Below, in pieces: positions 1-10,358 of a DNA stretch of 64,000 nucleotides. Position 1 is the stretch's first letter. Each line of letters starts with the position of its first letter. The stretch is taken from NCBI RefSeq assembly GCF_003576645.1, contig NC_044925.1, positions 6,619,135 through 6,683,134 of the forward strand, given 5' to 3'. Under the pieces are notes generated by a model, which worked only from the letters and a program-made list of their open reading frames with translations, searched no databases and was not told where the DNA came from. The position numbers and the translations under genes were made by a program. Source of the DNA: Ipomoea triloba. Lineage: Eukaryota > Streptophyta > Magnoliopsida > Solanales > Convolvulaceae.

Positions 1-873
1 AATGATGCAAGGGAGTTAATCTCATTTCGTTTGTTTGGCAATCACTACAGTCTCTCGGTTAACACTTTGGGTGTTGCACTTGGATTTCACGATGCTGTTG
101 ACATATCTATGCCATATTTTAGAGACTTCAAAACCGATTTTGATTCGGACGCAGTTGCTGTCGCCTACTGGAAAAGCATTACCAACAATGCAACGTATAA
201 CTCCTCCAACTTAAAAGCGAAGCTCATCACCAGAAACTCTCTGAAAGCCATCAGATTGGCTTTTGCAGTAAACCTCTCTGGCAGGACCACCAACAAAAAT
301 AAAGTTTACAGGCAAGATCTTTTCTATATGTGGTGCATGGAAAACCGAGTCAGCATTAACATGGGCGTTCAGGCACAGAAATGGCTTCAAACCCAACTGA
401 AGAAAAAGGTACAAACAGTCTTCATAGGACCTTTTGCTACTCGATTACGCCAGGATTTGGGCCTCGAAAACCGTCTTCTAGATGAAAGAGACGATGGTCC
501 CATGGTTGCTTTCTTAGTGAGTGAGTTTTTCGCGATGTACCTCAAGTTGGGAGGGGATGATGCCCCTGATTTGGAGGTTGATGATGAGACTGATGAGGAG
601 GATGAAGAGAATGATGATGAGGGGAATGATAATGCAGCAGCGCAGGAGCATGGCGAGCCTAGTGCACAGCATGATGGCTCTACTTCCATGGATTGGGAGG
701 CATCTCAAGCTTTCCAAAGGCAGCTCCACGATGAACAAATGGATTATTTGCGCGAGCAGCGAGCATGGCAAGAGGGACAGTTCACGTCCATATTTGCACG
801 ACAGGATAGGCAGGACGAGCAGTTCCTAGCATTCCAAGTAAGAGAAGAGCAGTTGAGGAGAATGCTAGGATGA
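1..873 (+). CDS. Env-position ORF of Athila-like retrotransposon (5' partial)
   Basis: The reading frame is open from base 1, so the true start lies left of the window. The protein is a homologue of the ORF at 7096-8111 on the other strand; the shared blocks include LFGN, LGFHD, DISM, FKTDFD, LAVNLSG, QDLFYMWCMEN and FRAM/FFAMY-like positions. After the globular N-terminal part comes a long acidic stretch (about residues 180-205 of the visible part, mostly D and E) and then a Q/R/E-rich segment likely to form a coiled coil. This layout is that of the plant transposon-protein or ATHILA ORF family found 3' of pol. Its function is unknown; no catalytic motif is visible. It is intact over the visible length, unlike its minus-strand cousin. 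Confidence 0.6.
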   Translation, partial: NDARELISFRLFGNHYSLSVNTLGVALGFHDAVDISMPYFRDFKTDFDSDAVAVAYWKSITNNATYNSSNLKAKLITRNSLKAIRLAFAVNLSGRTTNKNKVYRQDLFYMWCMENRVSINMGVQAQKWLQTQLKKKVQTVFIGPFATRLRQDLGLENRLLDERDDGPMVAFLVSEFFAMYLKLGGDDAPDLEVDDETDEEDEENDDEGNDNAAAQEHGEPSAQHDGSTSMDWEASQAFQRQLHDEQMDYLREQRAWQEGQFTSIFARQDRQDEQFLAFQVREEQLRRMLG

Positions 874-1918
874 TCCAGGAGTTTCAGGCTCAATTTGCTA
901 GGCAGTTCCGTCCTCTATCCTTCGGTGATCAGTGATGCCACATTCATCCTCTCGACCCTGAATCCTGATTCTTGATAGTGAAGTTTGACAAACTTTGGTT
1001 ACCATTTGGTCGTTGACCCATCAAGACATTAGGTTCCTTACGCGTGGGGTTCCGCCCTTTTAATTTCTTTACTTTATTTTTATTCGCATTATTATTATGT
1101 TTTATGCTTTTTATTTTTGAATTGCTTTAATTTCTATGCATTTTAATACTTGCTAGTCATTTGAATAATTTTACTTTGATTAAGTAGTTTAATGATTATC
1201 CACTTCTTATTATCTTGCTTTTATATTCTATCAAGATAAATAATTGAATAGTTCTCCCGAAACCCTTTTGTATATTGTGTCACCATTTCTTTTGTATAGA
1301 GCATCGATAACGGAGGCCAACCTATGATGGAAGCTAAAGTGTAGAAAGAGGGATGCATACTTGGTTTAACATCTTATCCCTTGTCTATTTTAAGCCCCGG
1401 TTTTTATTTTTAAAGTGTGAAAAATTTGTTTATATAGCTTTGTATATGCGTTTTGTTTGAGCTTACCATGTTATATAGGATCATTAGAATAAACCCTATA
1501 TCCCAGAGCAATTTCCAAAGTGTGGAAAGGGATTTCTTATTTGACTAATCCTTAGAATCTCTATTTGTTCCTATACCCTATACTGTATGGAAACATCGAG
1601 GACGATGTTTATTTTAAAGTGTGGAAAGGACGCACTTTGTGCTTTATATGCTTATCTGCTTAGAGTTGGAAAGTTGAAGCTCTTGGGAATAATAAACGGG
1701 TGTATTTGCAATGTGAAAAGAAAGTTATTATTTGTGTTACCTAGAGAGAATTTTGACTAGATGCCCAAAATTTTTTATTCTTGAAATATCATTAAGGAAG
1801 TTACTTTTCGCACCCATGAGAGTGTTTAGAGCCAAATAAGTTTATATTCTTGCCTGCTTGCATGATGTTCGCCTTTTATTTACGTAGGACCTTAGTCAAG
1901 GATCTCTCAAAGTGGGAG

Positions 1919-4120
1919 TGTGCACTTTTTAATTTGAGAAAGATAAAATTTAGCGAGGCCCGGAATTGAACTAACCTTGGTAGGGCATAGGGCAAAAGGT
2001 GAGCCTATTGGTAAGATTATGAGAGAAAAATCCCTTAATCCCAAAAAGAAAAAGGCATGAGGGGTTGCATGGAGAAAAGTTGAAAAGACAAAAGGCCAAT
2101 CACCGAGATTAAAATTGAGGAAAGCCAATTCGCTAGGTTGCGTTCAACCATAGTCTTCGGTAAGCAAAAAGCTTTATCTGGAGTCGGTTGTTCACATAAA
2201 AGGGTCCCAGGAATTGAGAAAATAAGAGATGAGGTGAGCCGCTTCGCTAGGATTCGGGTACCCATTGCACTGTCTTCCAAAAAGCATGGAGCTCCATGTG
2301 AAGTCGGGTGGCTCGATGACGTTATCCTAAGGAGTGAGAAGAAAAGAGGGACAACACTAAGCCAAAAGCGGTGAGTGGTCCATGCCCCTACCCTCACTTA
2401 TTTTATCGTTGGGCTTTGGCGTTTAAGGCTGGAAGGGTTGATTAACTAGTGCACATCGTTCCCACTAGTGGGATCGGCTAGAGGCCCTGATTAAATGAAA
2501 GGTGACCCAAACTTTGGAATTGCATGCTTGCGAATGGTGTGAGAAGTGTGATCCTTTGTTTTAATTGTTTATCTACGAAAGGTTTTTACTTCCCGAAAAT
2601 ATTCCTTGAGTTAATGACATCTGACCAAAATCCTTTGTAGATAACAGAAAAGATTTCTTCCATTTCAATAGTCTTAGACACCCACAATTTTTATTTACCA
2701 AGAGCTTTGTTTTACATTAGTCGGTATCTCGGAAGCTTATGTGCTTATTAGTAAATTGCCTTGCTTGAGGGCAAGCAAGAAGTAAAGTATGGAAACTTGA
2801 TAAGCTCCCAAGATACCCATTATTTGAGTACATATTACGGTGCTTTGCAACGTTTTTAGTATCCTTACATGATAAATTTGTGATCAAATATGCTTTAAAT
2901 TCACTAACCGCACGCAAAGCTACCTTTAGCATAAATTGAGATGATACAAGAGTCACGGGAGCCAATAAGAACGAAGATCGAGCTTAAGGAATGAACCAAG
3001 CAAGTCCGAAGCCCCGAAGGACCCAAAAGGACCTTCACACGCGTGGTGGTGCGCGTGGCCACGTTCCAGTAGCCATCCACGCACGGCCACACGCGTGTGG
3101 AGGGGCGTAGAGTTGACACTGCGCGAAATTTCTCCTAGGGCTACATTTCGGAGACTATTTAAACCCCCTTGATAGAATTTCAGGGGGGGTTCACTTTGGA
3201 TAATTTCTAGGATCATTTAGGAGAGTTTTTCCATATTTTTCATTTTCCTAGAATAGTTTAGCTAGTTTAGAGAATTCTCCTTGTAGCAAGACAACAAGCT
3301 TGGATTGAAGGATCACTTCAAATATAGGTGATTTCTATTACATCTTAATCTATTTTACTATTTTGTTCTTGGATTGAATTAGCTATTGTCTTGAATTTCT
3401 TATCATGTGTGGTTAGTTTAATATAGGGATTTGGATTGTGTGAAGATATGTTGCTAGTGTGGTGATCTTATATCTTATTTTGGATCTAAATGCTTGGATT
3501 GTTGGGATATATATTCTTGTCTATTGATTGTTGTTTTGATGATATCTTGTTTGGATTTGGCCAATCTAGATGAGAGATTGAGCTCTTGACTCTTTCATGT
3601 CTTTGATTAGAGTTAGGATTGAAGCTTTGTAACAATCATAGATCCCATGGACTTCTTAAGAATATTAGGAAAGTGTGTAGCTAAAGTGTTTGATAAAATG
3701 TCTCTTAGAACTTTGGATGCTTGAAGGCATTCCTAAGTCTAAGAAGTCTTAGTACACAAAGGTGGAAGAGGACTCAGAAGACACACTCCTGAATAGCCAA
3801 CATCTTTGCTTTGTTTATCCATTACCTTAGACACACTAGGATGCAACATAGATGAGCACTATCCAATCCCTACCTCTTTACATACATTTCTTTCACACTT
3901 GTTTTTACCCCTTTTTCACATAACCCTTATGAACCTTTTCACTCTCAAATCGTCATTCACCACGCTCAAATCTATTACATGACTCAATCACGTGAACACG
4001 CGAACACTTGACACACCTCCACGTCCTTCCTTCGAGACCGACACTCGGGGAGTCATTGACTTTCCGTTTTAACACACACACATCTTTTGACATTTCACCA
4101 TACGCAAAACAACCCTGTCA
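1919..4120 (+). repeat. 3' LTR of plus-strand Athila-like element
   Basis: The right end (…CCCTGTCA at 4120) is well supported because the last ~500 bp match the inverted LTR at 12217-12725, including a block around 4030-4055 (CGAGACCGACACTCGGGGAG). The left end is an inference: a purine tract AAAGTGGGAG at 1909-1918 is followed by TG. That would make a 2.2-kb LTR, usual for Athila. The U3 part carries a cluster of CACGCGTG-type palindromes (3036-3100) and a TATTTAAA box at 3156-3163. Confidence 0.6.
3036..3163 (+). promoter_or_regulatory. LTR promoter: palindromic CACG cluster and TATA box
   Basis: GC-rich palindromic motifs (ACACGCGTGG, GCGCGTGGCCACG, CACACGCGTGTGG) crowd into about 65 bp, followed about 55 bp later by TATTTAAA at 3156-3163. 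The core CACG(CG)TG resembles binding sites of plant bHLH/bZIP and CAMTA-type factors (established knowledge); actual binding is not shown. A similar cluster sits at 8995-9135 in the other Athila-like copy. Confidence 0.5.
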
Positions 4121-4125
4121 GCATT

Positions 4126-4750
4126 GAACCACCAGCTTCGGCATGAGGTACCTTGGATTTCTTACCTGCAACAACCAGCTAGCCAGCACGCAAAACATGT
4201 GCAACCACTCACACATTTAAAAACACGAAGAACACATAGCCCCCTAAACTACACATAGTCGCACAAACTAATGCATACATCTAATCATAATAACTAATCA
4301 CGGAAAAAACAACAATACCACATAAATAATCAACAATGAAACCAATTAAAAAAAAACAATATGAAAAATAATAGTCTCAGAAAAGAACAATGGTTGCACT
4401 TGCACATATTCCAACAGAACAATGCACACAGAGAAAACCAATTAAACTACTGTGTAATGCAGTTCTTCAAACATAACACTTTGGACTCATCCCTAACGAA
4501 CAATATAGGCTAAAGTGTCATCCTGCACCATGAACCATTCCCGGGTATTCATGCCGCACCCTGATCTTTCAAAACGTATATTTAGATCCATAAATCACTA
4601 TTTTTTTTTCACCTAGAACTTTTTATAGGTTTTCCAAGTTACCTTATGACATGGCGCCGGTTTCTTGCTGATTTGGAGTCCATGTAAGCATTATTAAAAA
4701 TAAAATATATGAGAAGGAGTCCACGCAAGCTTTTTAATTTTAAAAAAAAA
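4126..4750. other. AT-rich interior of CACTA, no gene
   Basis: No coding signal is recognisable here. The stretch is A-rich and sits between the Athila LTR end and the captured gene fragment. Confidence 0.5.
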
Positions 4751-4950
4751 TAATGAAGTCAGATAGAACGTTTGTTCAGCAGCCAGCTCCGACTTCTTTT
4801 CCAGGCTGCCTCTCCCAGCTCCGACTTCCACAACTTCCTCGCGTTCGGATACTAAGGTTTGTTCAGCAGCAACGAGGAAGACAACTTAAAACTCCCCAAG
4901 GCCTAATCGTACTCAACTATCTTCCCAAAAGGAAGAAGAAGGTGGAGAAG

Positions 4951-5580
4951 ATGAACAATATTGCACGAAGGTGGAAGCTTCTTAGCGGGAGAAACCAGTG
5001 GGAAGGCTTATTAGATCCTCTCGATAATGACTTGCGAAAATACATCCTTCATTAGGGCGAAATGGCGCAGGAAACCTACGACAACTTCAACTACGACAAC
5101 AGAACAATGCACACAGGAAACGGTCGGTACGCTAAAGAAAACCTATTCGATATGGTCGGGTTGGGGAAAGGGAATCCGTTCAAGTATTCCATCACCAAGT
5201 ATTTGTACGTGACGTCTTCGGTTCAGGTTCCTAAAGCGTTCATCGTGAAATCCATGTCCAGAGAAGCGTGGAGCAGAAAGTCGAACTGGATTGAGTTTGT
5301 GGTACAATTTATAATAAAAGAGAAATAGAAATTTTTACCACTTGTTTTTAATAAATCTTCTCTAAAGTTATTGTGAACCACCTTCGTTTAGGTTCTTTGA
5401 GAAATTTCAAGGTTGGTGGATCACTACAAGACTGAGGAAATCAGCATAACCATAGCAGGCCACAGCATGGGTGCATCCGTCGGGATCCTAAACGCAATCG
5501 ACATAGTCATCAATGGATTCAACAAGGTGGTGGCCGAAAAACCAAGCTGTCCAGTAACGGTCATCCTCTTCGCCAGCCCT
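4951..5580 (+). pseudogene. Captured phospholipase A1-II (class II lipase) fragment
   Basis: Translation from the ATG at 4951 gives the typical N terminus of plant phospholipase A1-II (MNNIA.RWKLLSG..., [14 protein letters not shown]). A stop after YILH is followed in another frame by GEMAQETYDNFN, KGNPFKYSITK, VPKAFIVKSMSREAW and SNWI. The next ~90 bp look non-coding, and homology resumes at 5415 with [18 protein letters not shown], which carries the GxSxG nucleophile motif, and ends near FASP at 5578. The middle of the normal protein, between SNWI and the GHSMG block, is missing. With the in-frame stop, frameshift and internal deletion this cannot make an active lipase. It lies within the CACTA element, so gene capture is the simplest account. 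Confidence 0.75.
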
Positions 5581-5819
5581 TGAGTCGGCGGCTTTGCAGC
5601 GTGACCCATGCGGAAGTAGGAAATGGAATGGGAAAACATAACATGCATAAGCCTAAGATTATAAAACAGAACATGAATATTTCATAGGCAACCCATAAAT
5701 CAGGGAAAGAATCCAGGTCCAGCACACAAGTCACCCGAAACAAATAAACTAGGTAGTAGAAAATAGAACGAACAGTAAAAAAAAAAGTACCAATCGCCAC
5801 TCGCTAATGTACCGGAGGG

Positions 5820-6170
5820 GAATCTCGCATGTTCGTTGCTGGTCATCTTCGTCTATCGCTGCTTCGCCGGGGTCTTGGGCTGCCGACTGAACCTTCGCAG
5901 TCTAGGAGTGCCAGAGTGGGAGACGGTGGGCGAGGGCTAGGTCGACGGCGGTGGGTGAACCAGCCCCCTGGTAGACGGCGATGAAGGAGGAGACTTTTCG
6001 CGAACTAGTCGACAGCGAAGGAAGAGACGGTGGGCGAAGGCGGTCAGCGAACTGGGTCGATGGTAGTTGGCACTCCGATTGGCGGCGATGGTGGGCGAAG
6101 CCGATGGACTGTGTCCAGATGTGTTTGGTGATGGTTGATTGGTAACGTCGGCTGAAGTGCTGAAACTGAA
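5820..6170. other. GC-rich CACTA interior
   Basis: A GC-rich stretch with many GGCGA/GGTGGGCGA-type repeats lies between the captured fragment and the subterminal repeat zone. No gene is recognised. Confidence 0.4.
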
Positions 6171-6299
6171 TTAGGGCTACACATTCAACTTCTAATTTTT
6201 ACAGAGTATATTATATAATAACATGCTTTAATTAAATAAATAAATAAAAAGAAAAAACTAAACGACGCCCTTTTAGTAGTAAAAATAAAAAATAAAAAA

Positions 6300-6639
6300 C
6301 ATTGCGACGGAATAAACTCCGTCGTTAATTCCGCCGCAATATTTATTCATTTTCAAATAAATTGTTAATTTTAGCAACAGAATAAATTTTGTCGTCATTT
6401 CCGTCACCATTTCGCGATGGAAATTAAATCTATCGCCATTTCCGTCGCCATTTTGCGACAGGACTCAAATCCGTCGCGAGTTTTTTGCCGCCAAGTTTTC
6501 GCGGATTTTATTTCCTACTTGCGCCAAAATTCGGGACGGAATTATTTTCCGTCGTTAATTTGCAACGGAAGTTAATTCGGTCGCGATTCTGTCGCTATAT
6601 CGCGACAGAATTATTTCCATCGCGATTTTTCTTGTAGTG
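6300..6639 (-). repeat. CACTA terminal and subterminal repeats
   Basis: At least ten copies of a GCGACGGAA / TTCCGTCGC core lie in both orientations, ending in the terminal TAGTG at 6635-6639. The array is characteristic of the ends of CACTA transposons. Confidence 0.75.
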
Positions 6640-7095
6640 AAAGTAAAGCAAGCAAATAAAAGCATTAAAAGCATAAAAAGTAAAGAAAATAAAGGCGGAA
6701 CCCCACGCATAGGGAACCTAATGTTCATCATGGGACATCATCAAACACATCAAGATCAATGTTTTTGGGTAACTTTCTCTTCCTTCTCTCATTCTACTGC
6801 CAGGTTGGAGGACTCATCTTTACTGATCGCCAAAGGACAGAGGGTGGAATTGACTTGCAAGTCGGGCCTGCAGCTCTTCAATTAATCTTTCATTGTGCTC
6901 AACTGCTCTCCGCGTCCAGAGAATCTCCTCGTCCTGCCTATCATGGCGAGCATACAGAGATGTGATCTGATCTTCCTGCCTCGTGCTGTGGGCTCGGAGG
7001 TAGGTCATTTGCTCCTCATGTAACTGCTTGTGGAAAGTATGTGTGGACTCCCAATCCATCATGGATGGTCCATCATGCTGTGTGCTCGGCTCTCC

Positions 7096-8111
7096 CTACT
7101 CCTCCTGGACATTCTGCTCTCCTTCTTCCTCCTCCTCGCTATCAGTGTCAGCATCTCCTTGATCTGGTGCATTATCACCTCCAAATCTAATGTGCATAGC
7201 TCTGAAATCGCGAACTATGAAAGCCTTCATTGAAACCTCACTCTTGTCCCTATCTAGATTGTAGTCGAGTCCTAAACCTCGGCACAACTCAGTCACCAAT
7301 GGCCCAAGAAATACTACCTGCACGTTCTGCCTGTTCTGGGAGCTCAGCCACTTCTTCACTTGCGGCCCTATATTCACATTCACGTGGTTCTCCATGCACC
7401 ACATATAGAATAGATCCTGGCTATAGACTTTTTTGAGATTTGTCTTTTGGCCCGAGAGGTTAACTGCCAACGCCAGCCGAACAGCCTTGAGGTGATTGCT
7501 CGTGATATGTCTAGCCATTGAGTTGCTGGAGTCGTACTCTTTCCCGTTTGTGATTCTGCCCCAATAGTTCGCGACATCTCTATCCGTATCAAAATCGGTC
7601 TTGAAATCATCGAAGTATTGCATGCTTATGTCTTCTCGGTCGTGAAAACCTAGAATGATTGTCAGCTCATTGACCGACTGGTGGTACTTGTTACCAAAGA
7701 GTGTAAACTTAATCAACTTCCTTGCATTGTTGGGCTCTCTTTGGATGTCAAGTGTAGCAATAAACTCATAAGTCACCGGGGAATAGGTTAGTCCCATCCA
7801 TTCAAAGACTTTTCCCAACTGAGGATGCTCAAGCAATCGGTTCACGGCACTTTCACAGTCAAATTCTCGTAAGATGCTCGGGTCAAGGTACTTTCCTCCC
7901 ATCAAAGTCTTCCCTCGGTACACACCCACCAAGGCGAGTTCTGCTAGAGTCATGTTCCTTAAAACTCTTGCACCTAGTGCATTCGGATCGACTTGTTGTG
8001 GAACAACTATCGGTGGGGTGGACGTCTTGACGGTTGCACTCTAGTCCTCGGTTGGCTAGTTCCTGCTTCATCATACCGTTGCTCCTTAGCAATTTCCTTA
8101 CTCCTTCCCAT
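7096..8111 (-). pseudogene. Env-position ORF of minus-strand Athila-like element
   Basis: The likely start is the ATG at 8111-8109 (MGRSKEIAKEQRYDEAGTSQ), placed one base after an AG acceptor. A frameshift near 8010-8040 separates this N terminus from the long reading frame that runs to 7096 (…PNALGARVLRNMTLAELALV..., LLEHPQLGKVFEWMGL, LGFHDREDISM, QDLFYMWCMENHV). The latter aligns along its length with the ORF at 1-873. It ends in an acidic tail (DSEEEEEGE). A further segment at 7062-6820 in another frame (WESTHTFHKQLHEEQMTYLR) matches the C-terminal coiled-coil of the plus-strand copy, so the tail is frameshifted as well. The family's function is unknown; position and size fit the env-like slot of Athila elements. 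Confidence 0.65.
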
Positions 8112-8112
8112 C

Positions 8113-8836
8113 CTACAAAATTTCACAATCAACAATATTCCATAAAAACAATTGGTTAGCTTCAACTTTCCTTCATATCCACTCATCATTCTTTCTCAAA
8201 TTATGTTATTTCTTTTCTCTCTTGTTTTTTTTATTTTTTTCCGAAATTCTTCCTCTTTTTTCGAAAATGTGTTCTTAATTTTTCGAAAATTTTGCCATAG
8301 TTTCCCCTTATTAATTCTCATCATAAAAATATCAACAATATAGTTCCAATATCACACACATTCGCAATTTTAAGATATAACAATTCTAGTCAAAAGCCAA
8401 TAATGTCAAAGTAAAAGTCAACAATTTCAAAAAGCCAACTTCATCTTCTTCCCCAATTCCAAAATTAGGGTTAAAGGATGAAAATGCAATTCTCAAATGT
8501 AGTGTGTAAAACTTCAAATTGATGGCATATATGTGTTTTATAACAAGTTTCTACATCAATTCCATCATCAATTTCATTATAACATCAAGAAATCAAACAA
8601 ACGCATTTCCATATTCATGGTGTTCACACTAGGGTTCAAAATTTGAGTTCAATCTATCAAATTAATCACAAAGAATGAAAGAAAGTAATGAAATAAAGTT
8701 CTATGATGCATTTCTAACCATTATCAACACTTAAATCATACAAAATATTGCAAGATAATGTAGGATAGAATTTCATGAATTTCATCTTAAAAGCTCAAAA
8801 ATAACCATGGAAATAGCATTAGGAAGATGCTTTTAC
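8113..8836 (-). other. Putative intron in the leader of the env-position ORF
   Basis: On the minus strand CAAG|GTAAAA at 8837/8836 is a good donor and TTTTGTAG|GATGG at 8113/8112 a good acceptor one base before the ORF's ATG. The 724-nt interval is AT/T-rich and has no coding signal. It suggests that the downstream ORF is expressed from a spliced RNA. This is inference from sequence only. Confidence 0.4.
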
Positions 8837-8994
8837 CTTGTTTTGATGTTTTTGACCTTGAAATATGAAGGTAAAATGAAAAATAGTGAACTTTTTGCTC
8901 AAACATTGCTTGGGGGGTATTTTGGCGTGGAGATGAAGAAGAAAAATGAAGTTGGGGATGAGAAAACTCGTGGTTCGGCCGTCCATTTTATTTC

Positions 8995-9135
8995 CGCAAA
9001 AATTGCTCCGTCCACGTGCGATCCACGCGTGGATCAGCACTGGATTGCGTCCACGTGGCATCCATGCGTGGATGGCCACGTGGACAGACACTGGAAATCA
9101 TCCACGTGTCCTCCACGCGTGGGGGACACATGGAT
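8995..9135. promoter_or_regulatory. Cluster of CACGTG and CACGCGTG palindromes
   Basis: Within 140 bp there are several TCCACGTG(G/C) G-box-like motifs and TCCACGCGTGG palindromes, arranged as imperfect tandem copies of about 30-50 bp. It lies upstream (minus-strand sense) of the putative leader exon of the env-position ORF. The plus-strand Athila-like element has a comparable cluster in its LTR. Confidence 0.45.
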
Positions 9136-9389
9136 AGTGTTGTCCCAATTTTCCTCCGATTTCCGGCTTTTCCTTTTGCCTTTTTGTCAATTTTTGGCAC
9201 AACCTTTTGCATCTTTTTTACCATCAACCCTACAAATTAGTCTCCCAAAAACATATACGAACAAAATACTAACAAAACACTAGAATTAAACACAAAAACG
9301 ACGCAAATTTATTCACAAAACACCTTGGGTTGCCTCCCAAGTAGCGCCACGTTTTACGTCTTTGGCTAGACGCAACGTTTCTCCTCATC

Positions 9390-10047
9390 TCAACCATATT
9401 CTTTTGTTGTTGGTCGGAAACATTTTGGAATCCATGTGTTTTTCCACACCAATTTTTCATTTTCACATCTAGATTTGGCCTTGGTTTTCACCTTGACCAT
9501 AGCTTTATGTTCTTCCTCCTTTTCAATTTTTACCTTCTCCTTTTTCGCTTTTTGTCCATCAAACCTTAAAGCAATTTCGCCTGTTCTCACATCAATCCGA
9601 GCACGGCACGTGGCCAAGAATGGCCTTCCAAGGATTAAAGAGCCAAAGGGCTCATCCCTTCCCATTTCACAAACGATAAAGTCAACCGGCACCAAAAATT
9701 CTCCTATTTTCACAAGCACGTCCTCCGCTAAACCTTTCGGATACCAAGTGGTTCCGTCGGCTAGGCGAAGTGTATAGTAAACCTTGTCGGTTTTAAACAA
9801 GGTAATCCCAATTTTCAAACAAACTTAAGGGCATTAAATTGATAAAAGCTCCGAGATCGGCAAGAGTGATTGGAAATTCCATGTTCTTGATGGAACAAGG
9901 AACTACAAAAGCTCCTGGGTCACCCTTCTTTACGGGGTAACCTGTAGTCACTAATGCCGAGGTCTCTTTGCCTAAGCATGCATAATCCTCCAAAGTATCA
10001 TTTCCAAATAACTCACGACATTGATCATTATAAAAGAATATTTGCAT
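9390..10047 (-). pseudogene. Retrotransposon aspartic protease (gag-pro region)
   Basis: The first part (10047-9793) reads GNDTLEDYACLG, GDPGAFVVPCSI and LADLGAFINLMPLSLF. The last block is the active-site region of the retropepsin-like protease, normally DLGASINLMP, so here the serine after the catalytic aspartate region is F-shifted. A one-base frameshift near 9810 moves into the second part (9818-9390) with LADGTTWYPKGLAEDVLVKI, VPVDFIV and LGRPFLATCRARIDV, the usual C-terminal protease block. It would cleave the gag polyprotein in an active element. It directly follows gag and is not followed by reverse transcriptase. Confidence 0.7.
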
Positions 10048-10358
10048 GAAAGCATTAAATGTACCTTTTCTCGCCTTATCTTTTCCTTTGGATTCGTGCT
10101 TTTTAACACAGTCTTTTTGACTTCGTGATCACAATAGGTGATCTCCTCGTTGATCTTCTTCTTTTCTCCTTCATGGTCACAAGAGGTGACCTTGCTTTCT
10201 TCCTCCGATGTTGGAATTTCACAAGAAGCATGTTCAATGTTCTTCTCAAGGCTTTGACTACAAGAGGTAGTCTTCTCTACTTCCTTCTCTTTCTTTCTTT
10301 TTTCACAATTACACATCCCACAAATTATATCCATTGGATCACATCCTTCATGGCTTTC

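Larger units (their letters stand above)
1..4120 (+). mobile_element. Athila-like (Ty3/gypsy) LTR retrotransposon, 3' part
   Basis: This is the downstream end of a large LTR retrotransposon; the gag-pol part lies left of the window. It holds an env-position ORF (1-873), about 1 kb of non-coding spacer, a purine-rich tract near 1909-1918 and a long 3' LTR ending at 4120. The LTR end matches, in inverted orientation, the LTR at 12217-12725 of a second element that has a tRNA-Asp primer site, which ties both to the Athila/Tat branch. The spacer 874-1918 repeatedly carries AAAGTGTGGAAA-like purine motifs (around 1340, 1412, 1513, 1615 and 1910) that resemble extra polypurine tracts. Confidence 0.7.
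4121..6639 (-). mobile_element. CACTA (En/Spm) DNA transposon, one end visible
   Basis: Read on the minus strand, the terminus at 6639 begins CACTACAAGAAAAA, the hallmark CACTA terminal inverted repeat. The adjoining ~340 bp (6300-6639) are packed with GCGACGGAAT / CCGTCGC-type subterminal repeats in both orientations, as expected for transposase-binding regions. It sits inside the minus-strand Athila-like element: at 6640 the Athila spacer resumes. The other terminus is not visible; the plus-strand Athila element apparently inserted into the CACTA, so the far end lies left of the window. It carries a captured phospholipase fragment (4951-5580). No transposase is seen. Confidence 0.7.

Noticed and set aside
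2035..3216. Several 70-120 codon ORFs on both strands
   Set aside because: They fall in LTR/spacer sequence of the Athila-like element, with no family match and frames not shared with the other copy.
5422..5431. CACTACAAG as the second CACTA end
   Set aside because: It lies inside the lipase coding homology (DHYKTEE), lacks subterminal repeats and is in frame with the captured gene.
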